Positions 1 to 5,106 of a DNA stretch of 5,558 nucleotides are shown here, piece after piece. The position numbers and the translations under genes are program-made. The DNA lies in NCBI GenBank assembly GCA_018825865.1, contig JAHKAF010000097.1:1-5558 (forward strand). Reading direction: 5' to 3'. Positions within the stretch are counted from its first letter, which is position 1, and each line of letters begins with the position of its first letter. Source of the stretch: Nanobdellota archaeon (lineage in GTDB: Archaea > Nanobdellota > Nanobdellia > Pacearchaeales > GW2011-AR1). The notes beneath the pieces are model-generated. The model saw only the letters and a program-made list of their open reading frames with translations, did no database searches and was not told the origin of the DNA.

Positions 1-35
1 ATTAAAATCGCACCGCATTTTGGACAAAATTCCAT
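1..35 (-). CDS. Transcription factor S (TFS/RPB9-TFIIS-like) zinc ribbon protein, 5' end only
   Basis: Only the first 11 codons lie in the window, running off its left edge. The minus strand reads MEFCPKCGAIL from the ATG at 35-33. The CPxCG knuckle directly after the start methionine is the usual opening of archaeal TFS (also called RpoM), the TFIIS/RPB9-like factor that helps stalled RNA polymerase cleave and resume its transcript. The usual protein is about 100-110 residues, with an N-terminal and a C-terminal zinc ribbon; only half of the first ribbon is visible. Other small zinc-ribbon proteins also begin this way, so the family call rests on one short motif. A possible TATA box and a GAGGGATT ribosome-binding-like sequence lie upstream. 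The gene follows signal peptidase on the same strand but has a 130-base gap and probably its own promoter. Confidence 0.6.
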   Translation of the reverse strand, partial: MEFCPKCGAIL

Positions 36-165
36 ATTAAAATTAATCCCTCTGGATAGGTATTTTTGTTTAGGTTGGTTTAAAAAGTTTTTGTTTGGAA
101 ATTGCTCGCGTTGACTCGCGAAGGATTGATGAGAATTATTAATGGCAAGAAATTTTAATATTTAT
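36..165 (-). promoter_or_regulatory. Intergenic region with probable promoter of the TFS-like gene
   Basis: On the minus strand a TTTTTAAA box occupies 86-79. A start site about 26 bases downstream would fall near 56, leaving a leader of about 20 bases. That leader contains GAGGGATT (52-45), which resembles the archaeal Shine-Dalgarno GAGGTGAT with one base missing and ends 9 bases before the ATG. No clear terminator for the upstream signal peptidase gene was seen; only short T-runs occur. The assignment is by position and composition alone. Confidence 0.35.
106..121. repeat. Small GC-rich inverted repeat
   Basis: TCGCG (106-110) and CGCGA (117-121) form a 5-bp stem with a 6-base loop. CTCGCG also occurs as a direct repeat at 105-110 and 115-120. 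It stands out because the surrounding intergenic DNA is very AT-rich. On the minus strand it lies after the signal peptidase stop and before the TFS promoter, so it could be a transcript 3'-end structure or a protein site. It is short enough to be chance. Confidence 0.2.
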
Positions 166-792
166 TCAATTTTCATTACAAAATCCTTTTTCATAAGCAG
201 GTCGGGAAGGTTCGTAGAAGATTAATTTGCCCCAGCCAAGATAAGGGATTCTTATTGGAAGTGCTTTTCCAACAAGTTGTTCTGATGAGATTTCTTTTTC
301 AAGGGATAGTTGTGCGTTGTTGTTGTCGCCGATTGTTGAGAAAGTGTATTTTCCGTCGGTGTTTTCTATAGTTACTATTCTATGGATTATTGGATTTTTT
401 TTGTCAGCGTTGAAAATTATCACATCACCAATTTTGAGTTTTTCTGGTTTTGCCTTTATTATGAATAAGATGTCTCCTTTGTTGAAACCATTTTTGAATG
501 CAAAGTCTTGGAAGTCTAAGTCATTTATTATATATGGAGAATATTTGGATTCATGTTTTTCCCACCATCCATTGAAGTTAGAAAGTATGTTTCCGTCGTG
601 ATACATGCTACATGATTCTACAATTGCAAGTGGTAGTGAAGTCCCAGTCACCAAACTTAGTACAGGAAAGAAAATAAATTTTATGAATATGAATATGAAT
701 AATATTGAAAGCAACCATCCTTTTAGAGAATCGTCTTTCCACACGAGAAACCAGAATTTGTCAAAGTATTTTTTTATCTCCTTCTTTTTCAT
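166..792 (-). CDS. Signal peptidase I, archaeal/ER type (Ser-His), with a large insertion
   Basis: This 208-residue membrane protease should remove signal peptides from exported proteins on the outer face of the cytoplasmic membrane. A basic N-terminus is followed by one hydrophobic segment at about residues 26-49. The catalytic serine is S62 in VESCSM. The His general base is H137 in PIIHRIV; His rather than Lys here marks the archaeal/ER (Sec11) class. The GDNN motif (155-158) supplies the conserved Asp. GD motifs occur at 106-107 and 122-123, and the C-terminal IPYLGWGKL is family-typical. Unusually, about 43 residues separate the Ser-Met pair from the first GD, where around 8-10 is common. 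This insertion carries WW (76-77). There is no obvious C-terminal membrane segment. The ATG at 792 is supported by a TATA-like box about 26 bases upstream, suggesting a leaderless transcript. Function is confident; the role of the insertion is unknown. Confidence 0.9.
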   Translation of the reverse strand: MKKKEIKKYFDKFWFLVWKDDSLKGWLLSILFIFIFIKFIFFPVLSLVTGTSLPLAIVESCSMYHDGNILSNFNGWWEKHESKYSPYIINDLDFQDFAFKNGFNKGDILFIIKAKPEKLKIGDVIIFNADKKNPIIHRIVTIENTDGKYTFSTIGDNNNAQLSLEKEISSEQLVGKALPIRIPYLGWGKLIFYEPSRPAYEKGFCNEN

Positions 793-814
793 AATAGGGG
801 AAAGAGAAAGGGTT

Positions 815-828
815 TTTTAAAATATATG
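815..828 (-). promoter_or_regulatory. TATA-box promoter of the signal peptidase gene
   Basis: Read on the minus strand, CATATATTTTAAAA is a continuous TATA-like tract. The TTTTAAAA core (822-815) is centred about 26 bases from the ATG at 792, which is the archaeal spacing for a transcript starting at or next to the start codon. The bases between, rich in C and T, hold no Shine-Dalgarno. The exact box is ambiguous because TATATTTT overlaps it. Confidence 0.5.
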
Positions 829-844
829 TTTGGATGCAAGGGTG

Positions 845-852
845 TTTAAATA
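845..852 (+). promoter_or_regulatory. TATA box upstream of the candidate small protein
   Basis: TTTAAATA is centred near 848.5, about 27 bases before the ATG at 876, matching leaderless archaeal initiation. It is the same octamer as the TATA box at 994-1001. It sits about 30 bp from the minus-strand signal peptidase TATA box, so the two would be a compact divergent promoter pair. The upstream GCAAGGGTG is only a weak BRE match. Confidence 0.45.
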
Positions 853-875
853 AAGTTGTTGATGTTATAATAGAT

Positions 876-962
876 ATGGGTAAAGGAGAGATATATCCTC
901 AACAAATAAGTTCAGACGATTTACCATCTTTTATGGAATGGGGTCTTGAATGGAGGGATTAG
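876..962 (+). CDS. Candidate 28-residue acidic small protein (unrecognised)
   Basis: An ATG at 876 opens a 28-codon frame ending in TAG at 960-962. The peptide begins MGKGEIYPQQISSDDLPSFM and ends EWGLEWRD. It is acidic, with two Trp close to the C-terminus and no membrane segment. I do not recognise a family. The main support is a TTTAAATA box about 27 bases before the ATG, the same leaderless geometry as neighbouring genes. The frame stays open upstream to an ATG at 834, which would give 42 residues with the added start MQGCLNKVVDVIID. However, that start would place the TATA box inside the gene and has no well-spaced promoter, so 876 is preferred. Short frames like this arise by chance, so conservation is needed to call it a gene. 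Confidence 0.4.
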   Translation: MGKGEIYPQQISSDDLPSFMEWGLEWRD

Positions 963-985
963 ATTTCCTCAAACCACAAAAATCA

Positions 986-1001
986 CCGAAACATTTAAAT
1001 A
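986..1001 (+). promoter_or_regulatory. Strong BRE/TATA promoter, distal promoter of the AbrB-cdc48 operon or of a small RNA
   Basis: CCGAAACA (BRE) is followed directly by TTTAAATA (TATA). The CGAAA-two bases-TTTAAA arrangement is the same as in the receiver-gene promoter at 3778-3791. A start site about 26 bases after the box centre falls near 1024, inside the palindrome at 1011-1026 and at the first base of a long hairpin (1024-1055). Because the next large ORF begins at 1118, this promoter would give either a 95-base structured leader or a separate small RNA. Confidence 0.6.
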
Positions 1002-1010
1002 ATATATATT

Positions 1011-1026
1011 TCTGTGTATACACAGA
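1011..1026. promoter_or_regulatory. Perfect 16-bp palindrome at the predicted start site (candidate operator)
   Basis: TCTGTGTATACACAGA is its own reverse complement over all 16 bases. It covers the expected start site of the promoter at 986-1001, where archaeal repressors commonly bind to block polymerase. Its GTATAC core recurs at 1029-1034, 13 bases later, and as GTATAT at 1043-1048. A dimeric DNA-binding protein is the natural reader; the AbrB-like protein encoded just downstream is one candidate, by inference only. Confidence 0.45.
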
Positions 1027-1055
1027 GAGTATACATGTTTATGTATATTACCTCT
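1024..1055 (+). other. Inverted repeat / RNA hairpin 1 in the leader
   Basis: The perfect core is TATACAT (1030-1036) paired with ATGTATA (1041-1047) around a GTTT loop. The stem extends through A1028-T1049 and a G1029-T1048 wobble. After a two-base bulge (1050-1051), AGAG (1024-1027) pairs with CTCT (1052-1055). As RNA this is a 13-bp stem starting at the predicted first base of the transcript. The same bases also carry the repeated GTATAC motif, so a DNA operator is an equally good reading. Confidence 0.4.
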
Positions 1056-1067
1056 TTTCAACCCTCT

Positions 1068-1091
1068 GCTACATCAGTATTATGATGTAGC
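1068..1091. repeat. Perfect 9-bp inverted repeat (hairpin 2)
   Basis: GCTACATCA (1068-1076) and TGATGTAGC (1083-1091) pair completely around a six-base loop, GTATTA. The right arm abuts the TATA-like box at 1092-1099, occupying its BRE position. It could be an operator for the proximal promoter, an RNA hairpin closing a small transcript before a U-rich stretch, or a leader attenuator. Archaeal termination normally relies on oligo-T rather than a hairpin, so a plain terminator is less likely. Confidence 0.5.
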
Positions 1092-1099
1092 TTTATATT
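1092..1099 (+). promoter_or_regulatory. Proximal TATA-like box of the AbrB-like gene
   Basis: TTTATATT is centred about 22-23 bases before the ATG at 1118. That is slightly closer than the 26-27 bases ideal for a leaderless start. There is no Shine-Dalgarno before the ATG, which favours leaderless initiation from here over translation from the long leader of the distal promoter. The spacing mismatch keeps this tentative. Confidence 0.35.
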
Positions 1100-1117
1100 C
1101 AAAACACCGACGATAAA

Positions 1118-1468
1118 ATGACAGACTTATTCGACAACAAGATTTTATGTAAGAAGTGCGATAAGCAAATGGCGAAGTCAGAGTTTGTTAAAAATGGATT
1201 TCTGTTCCGTGCGATGATTTGTTCGAAGTGTGGCAATAAGATAATTCATCCTGTGGACGTGCAGGAATATGATAAATTTAAAAATCTAAAGAATAAAGAA
1301 TTTAGAGTTAAAATGAGATTAGTTGGAAATAGTTATGCTGTGTCAATACCGAAGGAGATTGTTTCTTTTATGCATGCACAGGAGAAAGCAATGAATGAAA
1401 TGGTGAGGTTGTGTTTTGAGGATTTTGGAAGAGTGAGTTTAAATTTTAATGAGGTGCTGAGGAGATGA
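1118..1468 (+). CDS. Zinc-ribbon plus AbrB/SpoVT-like DNA-binding protein
   Basis: This 116-residue protein has two visible parts. Residues 11-38 carry paired cysteines C11-x2-C14 and C35-x2-C38, a zinc ribbon. Residues about 64-112 resemble the AbrB/MazE/SpoVT swapped-hairpin domain: RLVGNSYAVSIPKEIVSF (67-84) is the family signature, followed by a strand-like MVRLCFEDFGRVSLNF. Such proteins bind DNA as dimers and act as transcription regulators or antitoxins; no toxin gene is adjacent, which favours a regulator. Its stop overlaps the cdc48 start (ATGA), so the two are co-transcribed and probably translationally coupled. The upstream region carries inverted repeats that this protein might bind, giving autoregulation; this is inference. 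The ATG at 1118 lacks a Shine-Dalgarno and may be leaderless. The fold call is good; the biological role is unknown. Confidence 0.75.
   Translation: MTDLFDNKILCKKCDKQMAKSEFVKNGFLFRAMICSKCGNKIIHPVDVQEYDKFKNLKNKEFRVKMRLVGNSYAVSIPKEIVSFMHAQEKAMNEMVRLCFEDFGRVSLNFNEVLRR
1451..1456 (+). promoter_or_regulatory. Shine-Dalgarno site of cdc48
   Basis: GAGGTG ends 8 bases before the ATG at 1465 and lies within the last codons of the AbrB-like gene. It is fully complementary to the CACCUC core near the 3' end of archaeal 16S rRNA. It is the only well-spaced, full-strength site I see in the window. It supports the 1465 start and re-initiation by ribosomes finishing the upstream gene. Confidence 0.65.
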
Positions 1469-3753
1469 CAAAAGAATCAAAAGTTCAGTTGAAAGTTGTC
1501 GAGGCTTTGCAGGATGATGCGTATAAAGGAATTGCGCGATTGGATGCAGAGTTGATGCGGGAGTTAGGAGTTCGGAGAGGAGATGTTATTTTGATTAAAG
1601 GGCATCGTGAAACAGTTGCTATTGCAGACAGGGCTTATCCTGCAGATGTTGGCGAGGGAATAATAAGAATCGACGGTATTTTAAGAAAAAACGCGAGAGT
1701 TGGTTTGGGAGATGTTGTGACAATTACTAAAGCTGATATAAGAGAGGCAAAGAAAATTATGATTGCGCCCGCACAAAAAGGAATCATGGTTCAGGGAGAT
1801 CCTGAAAGTTTGAGAAGAGGTCTTTTAGGAAGAGCAGTTCTGAAAGGGGATGTAGTCGTTTTAGGAGGAGTTCAGCGAAGAAGGGATTTGTTGTCAGATG
1901 AATTTGGAGATTTGAATGATGTGTTAGGGGACATGCTGGGAAATATGGGATTTGGAAATTTAGGGGGTGGAATTTCACAAATAAGATTTGTTGTTGTTAG
2001 TTCAAGTCCTTCAGGATCTTTGGTGATTACTGAAAATACCGAAGTTGTCTTGAATCCAAAAGCGGTTGAGATGACTGATGAAAAAGTTCCTGTAATTAAT
2101 TATGAAGATATTGGGGGATTAAAAGAAGAGATTAAGAAAATCCGTGAGATGGTCGAGATTCCGATGAAGCATCCTGAGATTTTTCAGAAATTAGGAATTG
2201 AACCTCCAAAAGGTGTTTTGTTACATGGTCCGCCTGGAACAGGTAAAACTCTTTTAGCAAGAGCAGTAGCTTCTGAATCTGATACTAATTTTATTTTATT
2301 GAATGGTCCTGAAATTATGTCTAAGTTTTATGGAGAGTCTGAAAAAAAGATTAGGGATATATTTGAAGAGGCTGAGAAGACAGCACCGACAATTATTTTT
2401 ATTGACGAGATTGATGCACTTGCTCCGAAGAGAGAAGATGTGCATGGGGAAGTTGAGAGGAGAGTTGTTTCGCAGTTGCTGACAATGATGGATGGTCTGA
2501 AGTCGAGGGGGAAAGTTATTGTTATTGGTGCTACTAATCGAGTTAATGCTCTTGACCCTGCATTGAGAAGACCGGGAAGATTTGACAGGGAGATTCCAAT
2601 TAATGTTCCAGATAAAGAAGGAAGACTTTCAATTTTGAAAATTCATACTCGGGGAATGCCTTTGAAGAAAGTTGATTTGAATAAAATTGCGTCAGTTACT
2701 CATGGGTTTGTTGGGGCGGATTTAGAATCTTTAAGTAAAGAGGCAGCGATGAATGTTTTGAGGAAGCATCTTCATAAAATTAAGTTAGATGAAGAAGAGA
2801 TACCTAAAGAAGTTTTGGAGAAGTTGATTGTTAGGCAGGAAGATTTTATTGATTCTTTGAAGATTGTTAGACCTTCTGCGATGAGGGAAGTTTTAGTTGA
2901 GACCCCTAATGTTGAGTGGGGGATGGTTGGTGGTTTGGGCAAGGTTAAGGAAGAGTTGAAGGAAGCTGTTGAATGGCCAATGAAATACCCTGAAAGTTTT
3001 GAGAGAATGGGAATTCGTCCTGCGAGAGGTATTTTACTTTATGGTCCGCCTGGAACAGGTAAGACTTTACTTGCTAAAGCAGTTGCAAAGGAATCTGAAG
3101 CGAATTTTATTCAGGTTAAAGGTCCGTCGCTGTTGAGCATGTGGGTTGGTAAATCCGAGGAAGGTGTGAGAAAGATTTTTGAAAGAGCAAGACAAGTTGC
3201 GCCATGCGTGATTTTCTTTGATGAAATTGATTCTTTGGCAGGAAGAAGAGGGGCAGATTCTGGTTCGAAAGTTACTGAAAGAGTTTTGAATCAGTTGCTT
3301 GCTGAAATGGATGGGCTTGAAGATTTGAAAGATATTTTGATAATTGCTGCAACAAATCGTCCTGATATGCTTGACCCTGCTGTGTTGAGGCCAGGAAGGT
3401 TTGACAGGATTTTGTTGGTGAATGTTCCAGACGAGGAAGGAAGAGAAATGATTTTGAATATTCATACAAAGAAAATGAAGAAATCAAAGAATGTGAATCT
3501 TAAAGAATTGGCAAAGAAAGCTGTAGGTTATACTGGCGCGGATTTAGAGGCTGTGGTTCGGGAAGCTGCAATGCTTGCGTTGAGAGAAAATATTAATGCT
3601 GATGAGGTATCAAAGAAGCACTTTGACGAGGCACTGAAAAAAACTAAACCGAGCGTTACAAAATCAACTATTGATGTTTACCAAAAAGTCGAGGATAATT
3701 TCTTGAGGTCAGCAAAGGCTGCTATTTCCACTCCGAGTAGTTATTTGGGGTGA
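1465..3753 (+). CDS. Cdc48/VAT (p97-like) double AAA+ ATPase
   Basis: This 762-residue protein is a full-length archaeal Cdc48, a cytosolic hexameric unfoldase that threads proteins through its pore for degradation or remodelling. The N-terminal double-psi barrel (about 5-90) and second N subdomain (about 95-200) precede two AAA+ modules. D1 has Walker A GPPGTGKT (255-262), Walker B D314-E315, sensor N358 and arginine fingers R369/R372. D2 has Walker A at 527-534, Walker B D586-E587, sensor N631 and fingers R642/R645. Both ATPase sites look intact. The pore loops are aromatic in both rings (KFYG 287-290, MWVG 559-562), as in archaeal VAT. Residues about 142-170 form a Gly- and Asp-rich insertion in the N-domain. 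The C-terminus ends SYLG and lacks the HbYX proteasome-docking motif. It overlaps the AbrB-like gene by 4 bases and has a good Shine-Dalgarno (1451-1456). Confidence 0.96.
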   Translation: MTKESKVQLKVVEALQDDAYKGIARLDAELMRELGVRRGDVILIKGHRETVAIADRAYPADVGEGIIRIDGILRKNARVGLGDVVTITKADIREAKKIMIAPAQKGIMVQGDPESLRRGLLGRAVLKGDVVVLGGVQRRRDLLSDEFGDLNDVLGDMLGNMGFGNLGGGISQIRFVVVSSSPSGSLVITENTEVVLNPKAVEMTDEKVPVINYEDIGGLKEEIKKIREMVEIPMKHPEIFQKLGIEPPKGVLLHGPPGTGKTLLARAVASESDTNFILLNGPEIMSKFYGESEKKIRDIFEEAEKTAPTIIFIDEIDALAPKREDVHGEVERRVVSQLLTMMDGLKSRGKVIVIGATNRVNALDPALRRPGRFDREIPINVPDKEGRLSILKIHTRGMPLKKVDLNKIASVTHGFVGADLESLSKEAAMNVLRKHLHKIKLDEEEIPKEVLEKLIVRQEDFIDSLKIVRPSAMREVLVETPNVEWGMVGGLGKVKEELKEAVEWPMKYPESFERMGIRPARGILLYGPPGTGKTLLAKAVAKESEANFIQVKGPSLLSMWVGKSEEGVRKIFERARQVAPCVIFFDEIDSLAGRRGADSGSKVTERVLNQLLAEMDGLEDLKDILIIAATNRPDMLDPAVLRPGRFDRILLVNVPDEEGREMILNIHTKKMKKSKNVNLKELAKKAVGYTGADLEAVVREAAMLALRENINADEVSKKHFDEALKKTKPSVTKSTIDVYQKVEDNFLRSAKAAISTPSSYLG

Positions 3754-3754
3754 G

Positions 3755-3775
3755 TGTTATTTTTTAGTGATAACA
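3755..3775 (+). terminator. Probable cdc48 terminator (oligo-T in weak hairpin)
   Basis: A run of six T (3760-3765) begins seven bases after the cdc48 stop, the usual archaeal termination signal. TGTTAT (3755-3760) and ATAACA (3770-3775) flank it as a 6-bp inverted repeat. The stem is AT-rich and weak, so the T-run is the more meaningful part. It lies just upstream of the receiver-gene promoter and would separate the two units. Confidence 0.4.
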
Positions 3776-3777
3776 AT

Positions 3778-3792
3778 CGAAAGGTTTAAAAG
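3778..3792 (+). promoter_or_regulatory. BRE/TATA promoter of the receiver-domain gene
   Basis: CGAAAGG (BRE) followed by TTTAAAAG (TATA, centre about 3788.5) lies 25-26 bases before the ATG at 3814, ideal for a leaderless transcript. The CGAAA-two bases-TTTAAA layout repeats that of the promoter at 986-1001. GAGGAG at 3808-3813 resembles a ribosome binding site but touches the ATG with no spacer, so it is unlikely to act as one. Confidence 0.6.
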
Positions 3793-3813
3793 TAAAAGAT
3801 TTTATTTGAGGAG

Positions 3814-4206
3814 ATGGAAAGTAAAGGAAAAATAATCTATGCAGATGATAAGGAATATATGAGAGATATTTATGAGCGGATTCATAAAAAGATGTTTAAT
3901 AGTTATAAACCAGAATTTTATGAAAGTGGGGAATCTGTTAAAGGGAGATTGGATGAATTGGTTGTAAATGGAAATGGTTGTGGAGTAATTATTTTAGACA
4001 ATGATATGGAATCAGGTTTATCTGGAGGAGAGTTAATCAAAGAATATTCTCCAAAATTAGGTATCCCTATAATATTAGCTTTTGGAGATTGTAGAAGTGT
4101 TGGGGAAAAAGCCATTGAAAATGGTGCATATGCTTTTGTTGAAAAACCATTTAATTTGGAATATTTTTGTAATGTAGTTAATAATGCCTTAAATTCTAGA
4201 AAATAA
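3814..4206 (+). CDS. Stand-alone response-regulator receiver domain, atypical switch residue
   Basis: This 130-residue protein is a single receiver (CheY-like) domain with no output domain. The acidic pair is D11-D12 (YADD), the phosphate-accepting aspartate is D62 (IILDNDM), and the conserved lysine is K111 (VEKPF). The alternating strand/helix pattern fits throughout. Two points are unusual. The Thr/Ser normally found after the fourth strand appears to be F90 in IPIILAFGD. The proline common after the phosphorylated Asp motif is replaced, giving NDMES. The domain can probably still be phosphorylated, but its switch may work differently or be constitutive. No histidine kinase is in the window, so its partner is unknown. 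It has its own promoter and seems separate from cdc48. Its TAA directly abuts the opposing stop of methionine aminopeptidase. Confidence 0.85.
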   Translation: MESKGKIIYADDKEYMRDIYERIHKKMFNSYKPEFYESGESVKGRLDELVVNGNGCGVIILDNDMESGLSGGELIKEYSPKLGIPIILAFGDCRSVGEKAIENGAYAFVEKPFNLEYFCNVVNNALNSRK

Positions 4207-5085
4207 TCACCTCGTCGTAACAGTTACACTACCTTTTTCTATGATAATCGTGTGTTCGGCTTGGCTGACTTTTGCTCCAGATGATTCTATTAGTTGTTCG
4301 AAATGATGGAGGTTTCCGTTGGTTTGAAGTTGGTTTAATCCAAGGAGTGCGCGGGTGCCGAATTTGTTGACGAGCCAGCGAGAGCAGAAAGGCAGGGTTT
4401 GATATTCTTCAGTTATATATTGAAGGACTTCTCTTGCGATTGGGCTTCTGACGTTTTTACTATCTATTAATATATAAATTCCAGAGGGTTTTCCGTCGCG
4501 TACTCTTCCTCCGCCTGTGGTTGCAAAAGGTTCTATTGCATATACTCCTTTGTCTAATTGGACATTTTTTTTATCATCAAAGTTAGGAATTGTTATTCCT
4601 GCATGGAGCTCGTGCTGTTTCATTTCATGCCCTGAAAGGTTAATTATCGAAGAGAAACCATACGATTCAATTGTCTCCTGAACTACTTTTCCTATCTCGC
4701 TTGCTACTATTTTTTCTTTTACAATTTTTATTGCATTTTCCAAAGATTTTTCAGAAGCTTCAATTAGTTTTTTGTTTTCCTCAGAGTTTTCCAAGTCTAT
4801 TGAGAATGCAGTGTCAGCAATCCATCCGTCTATGTGAACACCGAAATCTATTTTTAGTAATCCGTGTGCGAGGGTTTTGTCGTCGTGAGAAGGAGTATAA
4901 TGTGCAACAATTTCATTTATTCCGAGGTTTGTCGGAAATGCTGGGTTTCCTCTGAGTTCAATTATTTTGTTTTCTATCTTTTCAGCTATTTCTAATAAAG
5001 GTGTATCTTTTACAATAAGTGGTTTGATGTATTCTTTAACTTGTTTTGCAATTTCCCCTGCTTTAGTGATTTTTTCTTTGTTCAT
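4207..5085 (-). CDS. map: Methionine aminopeptidase, type II
   Basis: This 292-residue cytosolic metalloenzyme removes the initiator methionine from new proteins. All expected residues are visible: H62 in AHYTPS, metal ligands D80 (LKIDFG), D91 (IADTAFS), H153 (GHEM), E185 (YAIEPFAT) and E277 (AEHTIIIE), plus H161 in ELHAG. The segment at about 188-250, between the last two glutamates, is the helical insertion that defines type II enzymes. Length matches archaeal homologues of about 295 residues. The start at 5085 is supported by a TTTAAAAA box about 26 bases upstream and absence of a Shine-Dalgarno, so the transcript is probably leaderless. The gene follows the COG3270-like gene on the same strand after 56 bases but appears to have its own promoter. 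Its 3' end meets the receiver gene with no intergenic base. Confidence 0.95.
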   Translation of the reverse strand: MNKEKITKAGEIAKQVKEYIKPLIVKDTPLLEIAEKIENKIIELRGNPAFPTNLGINEIVAHYTPSHDDKTLAHGLLKIDFGVHIDGWIADTAFSIDLENSEENKKLIEASEKSLENAIKIVKEKIVASEIGKVVQETIESYGFSSIINLSGHEMKQHELHAGITIPNFDDKKNVQLDKGVYAIEPFATTGGGRVRDGKPSGIYILIDSKNVRSPIAREVLQYITEEYQTLPFCSRWLVNKFGTRALLGLNQLQTNGNLHHFEQLIESSGAKVSQAEHTIIIEKGSVTVTTR

Positions 5086-5106
5086 GATTTAGGATAAGAT
5101 AATTGG

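Larger units (their letters stand above)
1024..1099 (+). ncRNA. Candidate structured leader or small RNA
   Basis: From the predicted start of the BRE/TATA promoter near 1024, a transcript would fold hairpin 1 (1024-1055), run through a pyrimidine-rich linker, fold hairpin 2 (1068-1091) and end in a U-rich stretch (1092-1099). That is a compact RNA of about 70-76 bases with no ORF in it. It may instead be only the 5' leader of the downstream operon. No match to a known RNA family is recognised, and no C/D-box, H/ACA or tRNA pattern was found. The 3' end is a guess. Confidence 0.3.

Noticed and set aside
317..601. Plus-strand ORFs opposite the signal peptidase gene (also 605-820)
   Set aside because: They are antisense shadows of a gene with full catalytic motifs; their translations show no domain and low-complexity hydrophobic composition.
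834..875. N-terminal extension of the small ORF from ATG 834
   Set aside because: It would put the TTTAAATA box inside the coding region and has no promoter at the right distance. It is kept only as an alternative start.
1077..1091. C/D-box guide RNA in the hairpin region (ATGATGT resembles a C box)
   Set aside because: The last base does not fit RUGAUGA, no D box (CUGA) is suitably placed, and the sequence is better explained as one arm of a perfect inverted repeat.
793..1117. tRNA, CRISPR array or insertion sequence in the long intergenic region
   Set aside because: No cloverleaf, no regularly spaced identical repeats of CRISPR length, and no terminal repeats with a transposase were found.
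3067..3465. Minus-strand ORFs inside cdc48 (also 1784-1978 and 3272-3487)
   Set aside because: The plus-strand reading carries conserved AAA+ motifs throughout. The opposite frames encode no recognisable protein and have no promoter.
3808..3813. GAGGAG as a Shine-Dalgarno site for the receiver gene
   Set aside because: It touches the ATG with no spacer, and the TATA box position predicts a transcript starting at the ATG, which would leave it outside the mRNA.
3918..4115. Minus-strand ORF inside the receiver gene
   Set aside because: It is a shadow of the receiver domain, which has its phosphorylation residues in the plus frame.
4205..4213. AATCACCTC resembling the 3' end of 16S rRNA
   Set aside because: It covers the abutting stop codons of two protein genes, and no other rRNA sequence is present, so the match is chance.
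4671..4955. Plus-strand ORF inside methionine aminopeptidase
   Set aside because: It is a shadow; the minus frame holds all the metal-binding and catalytic residues.
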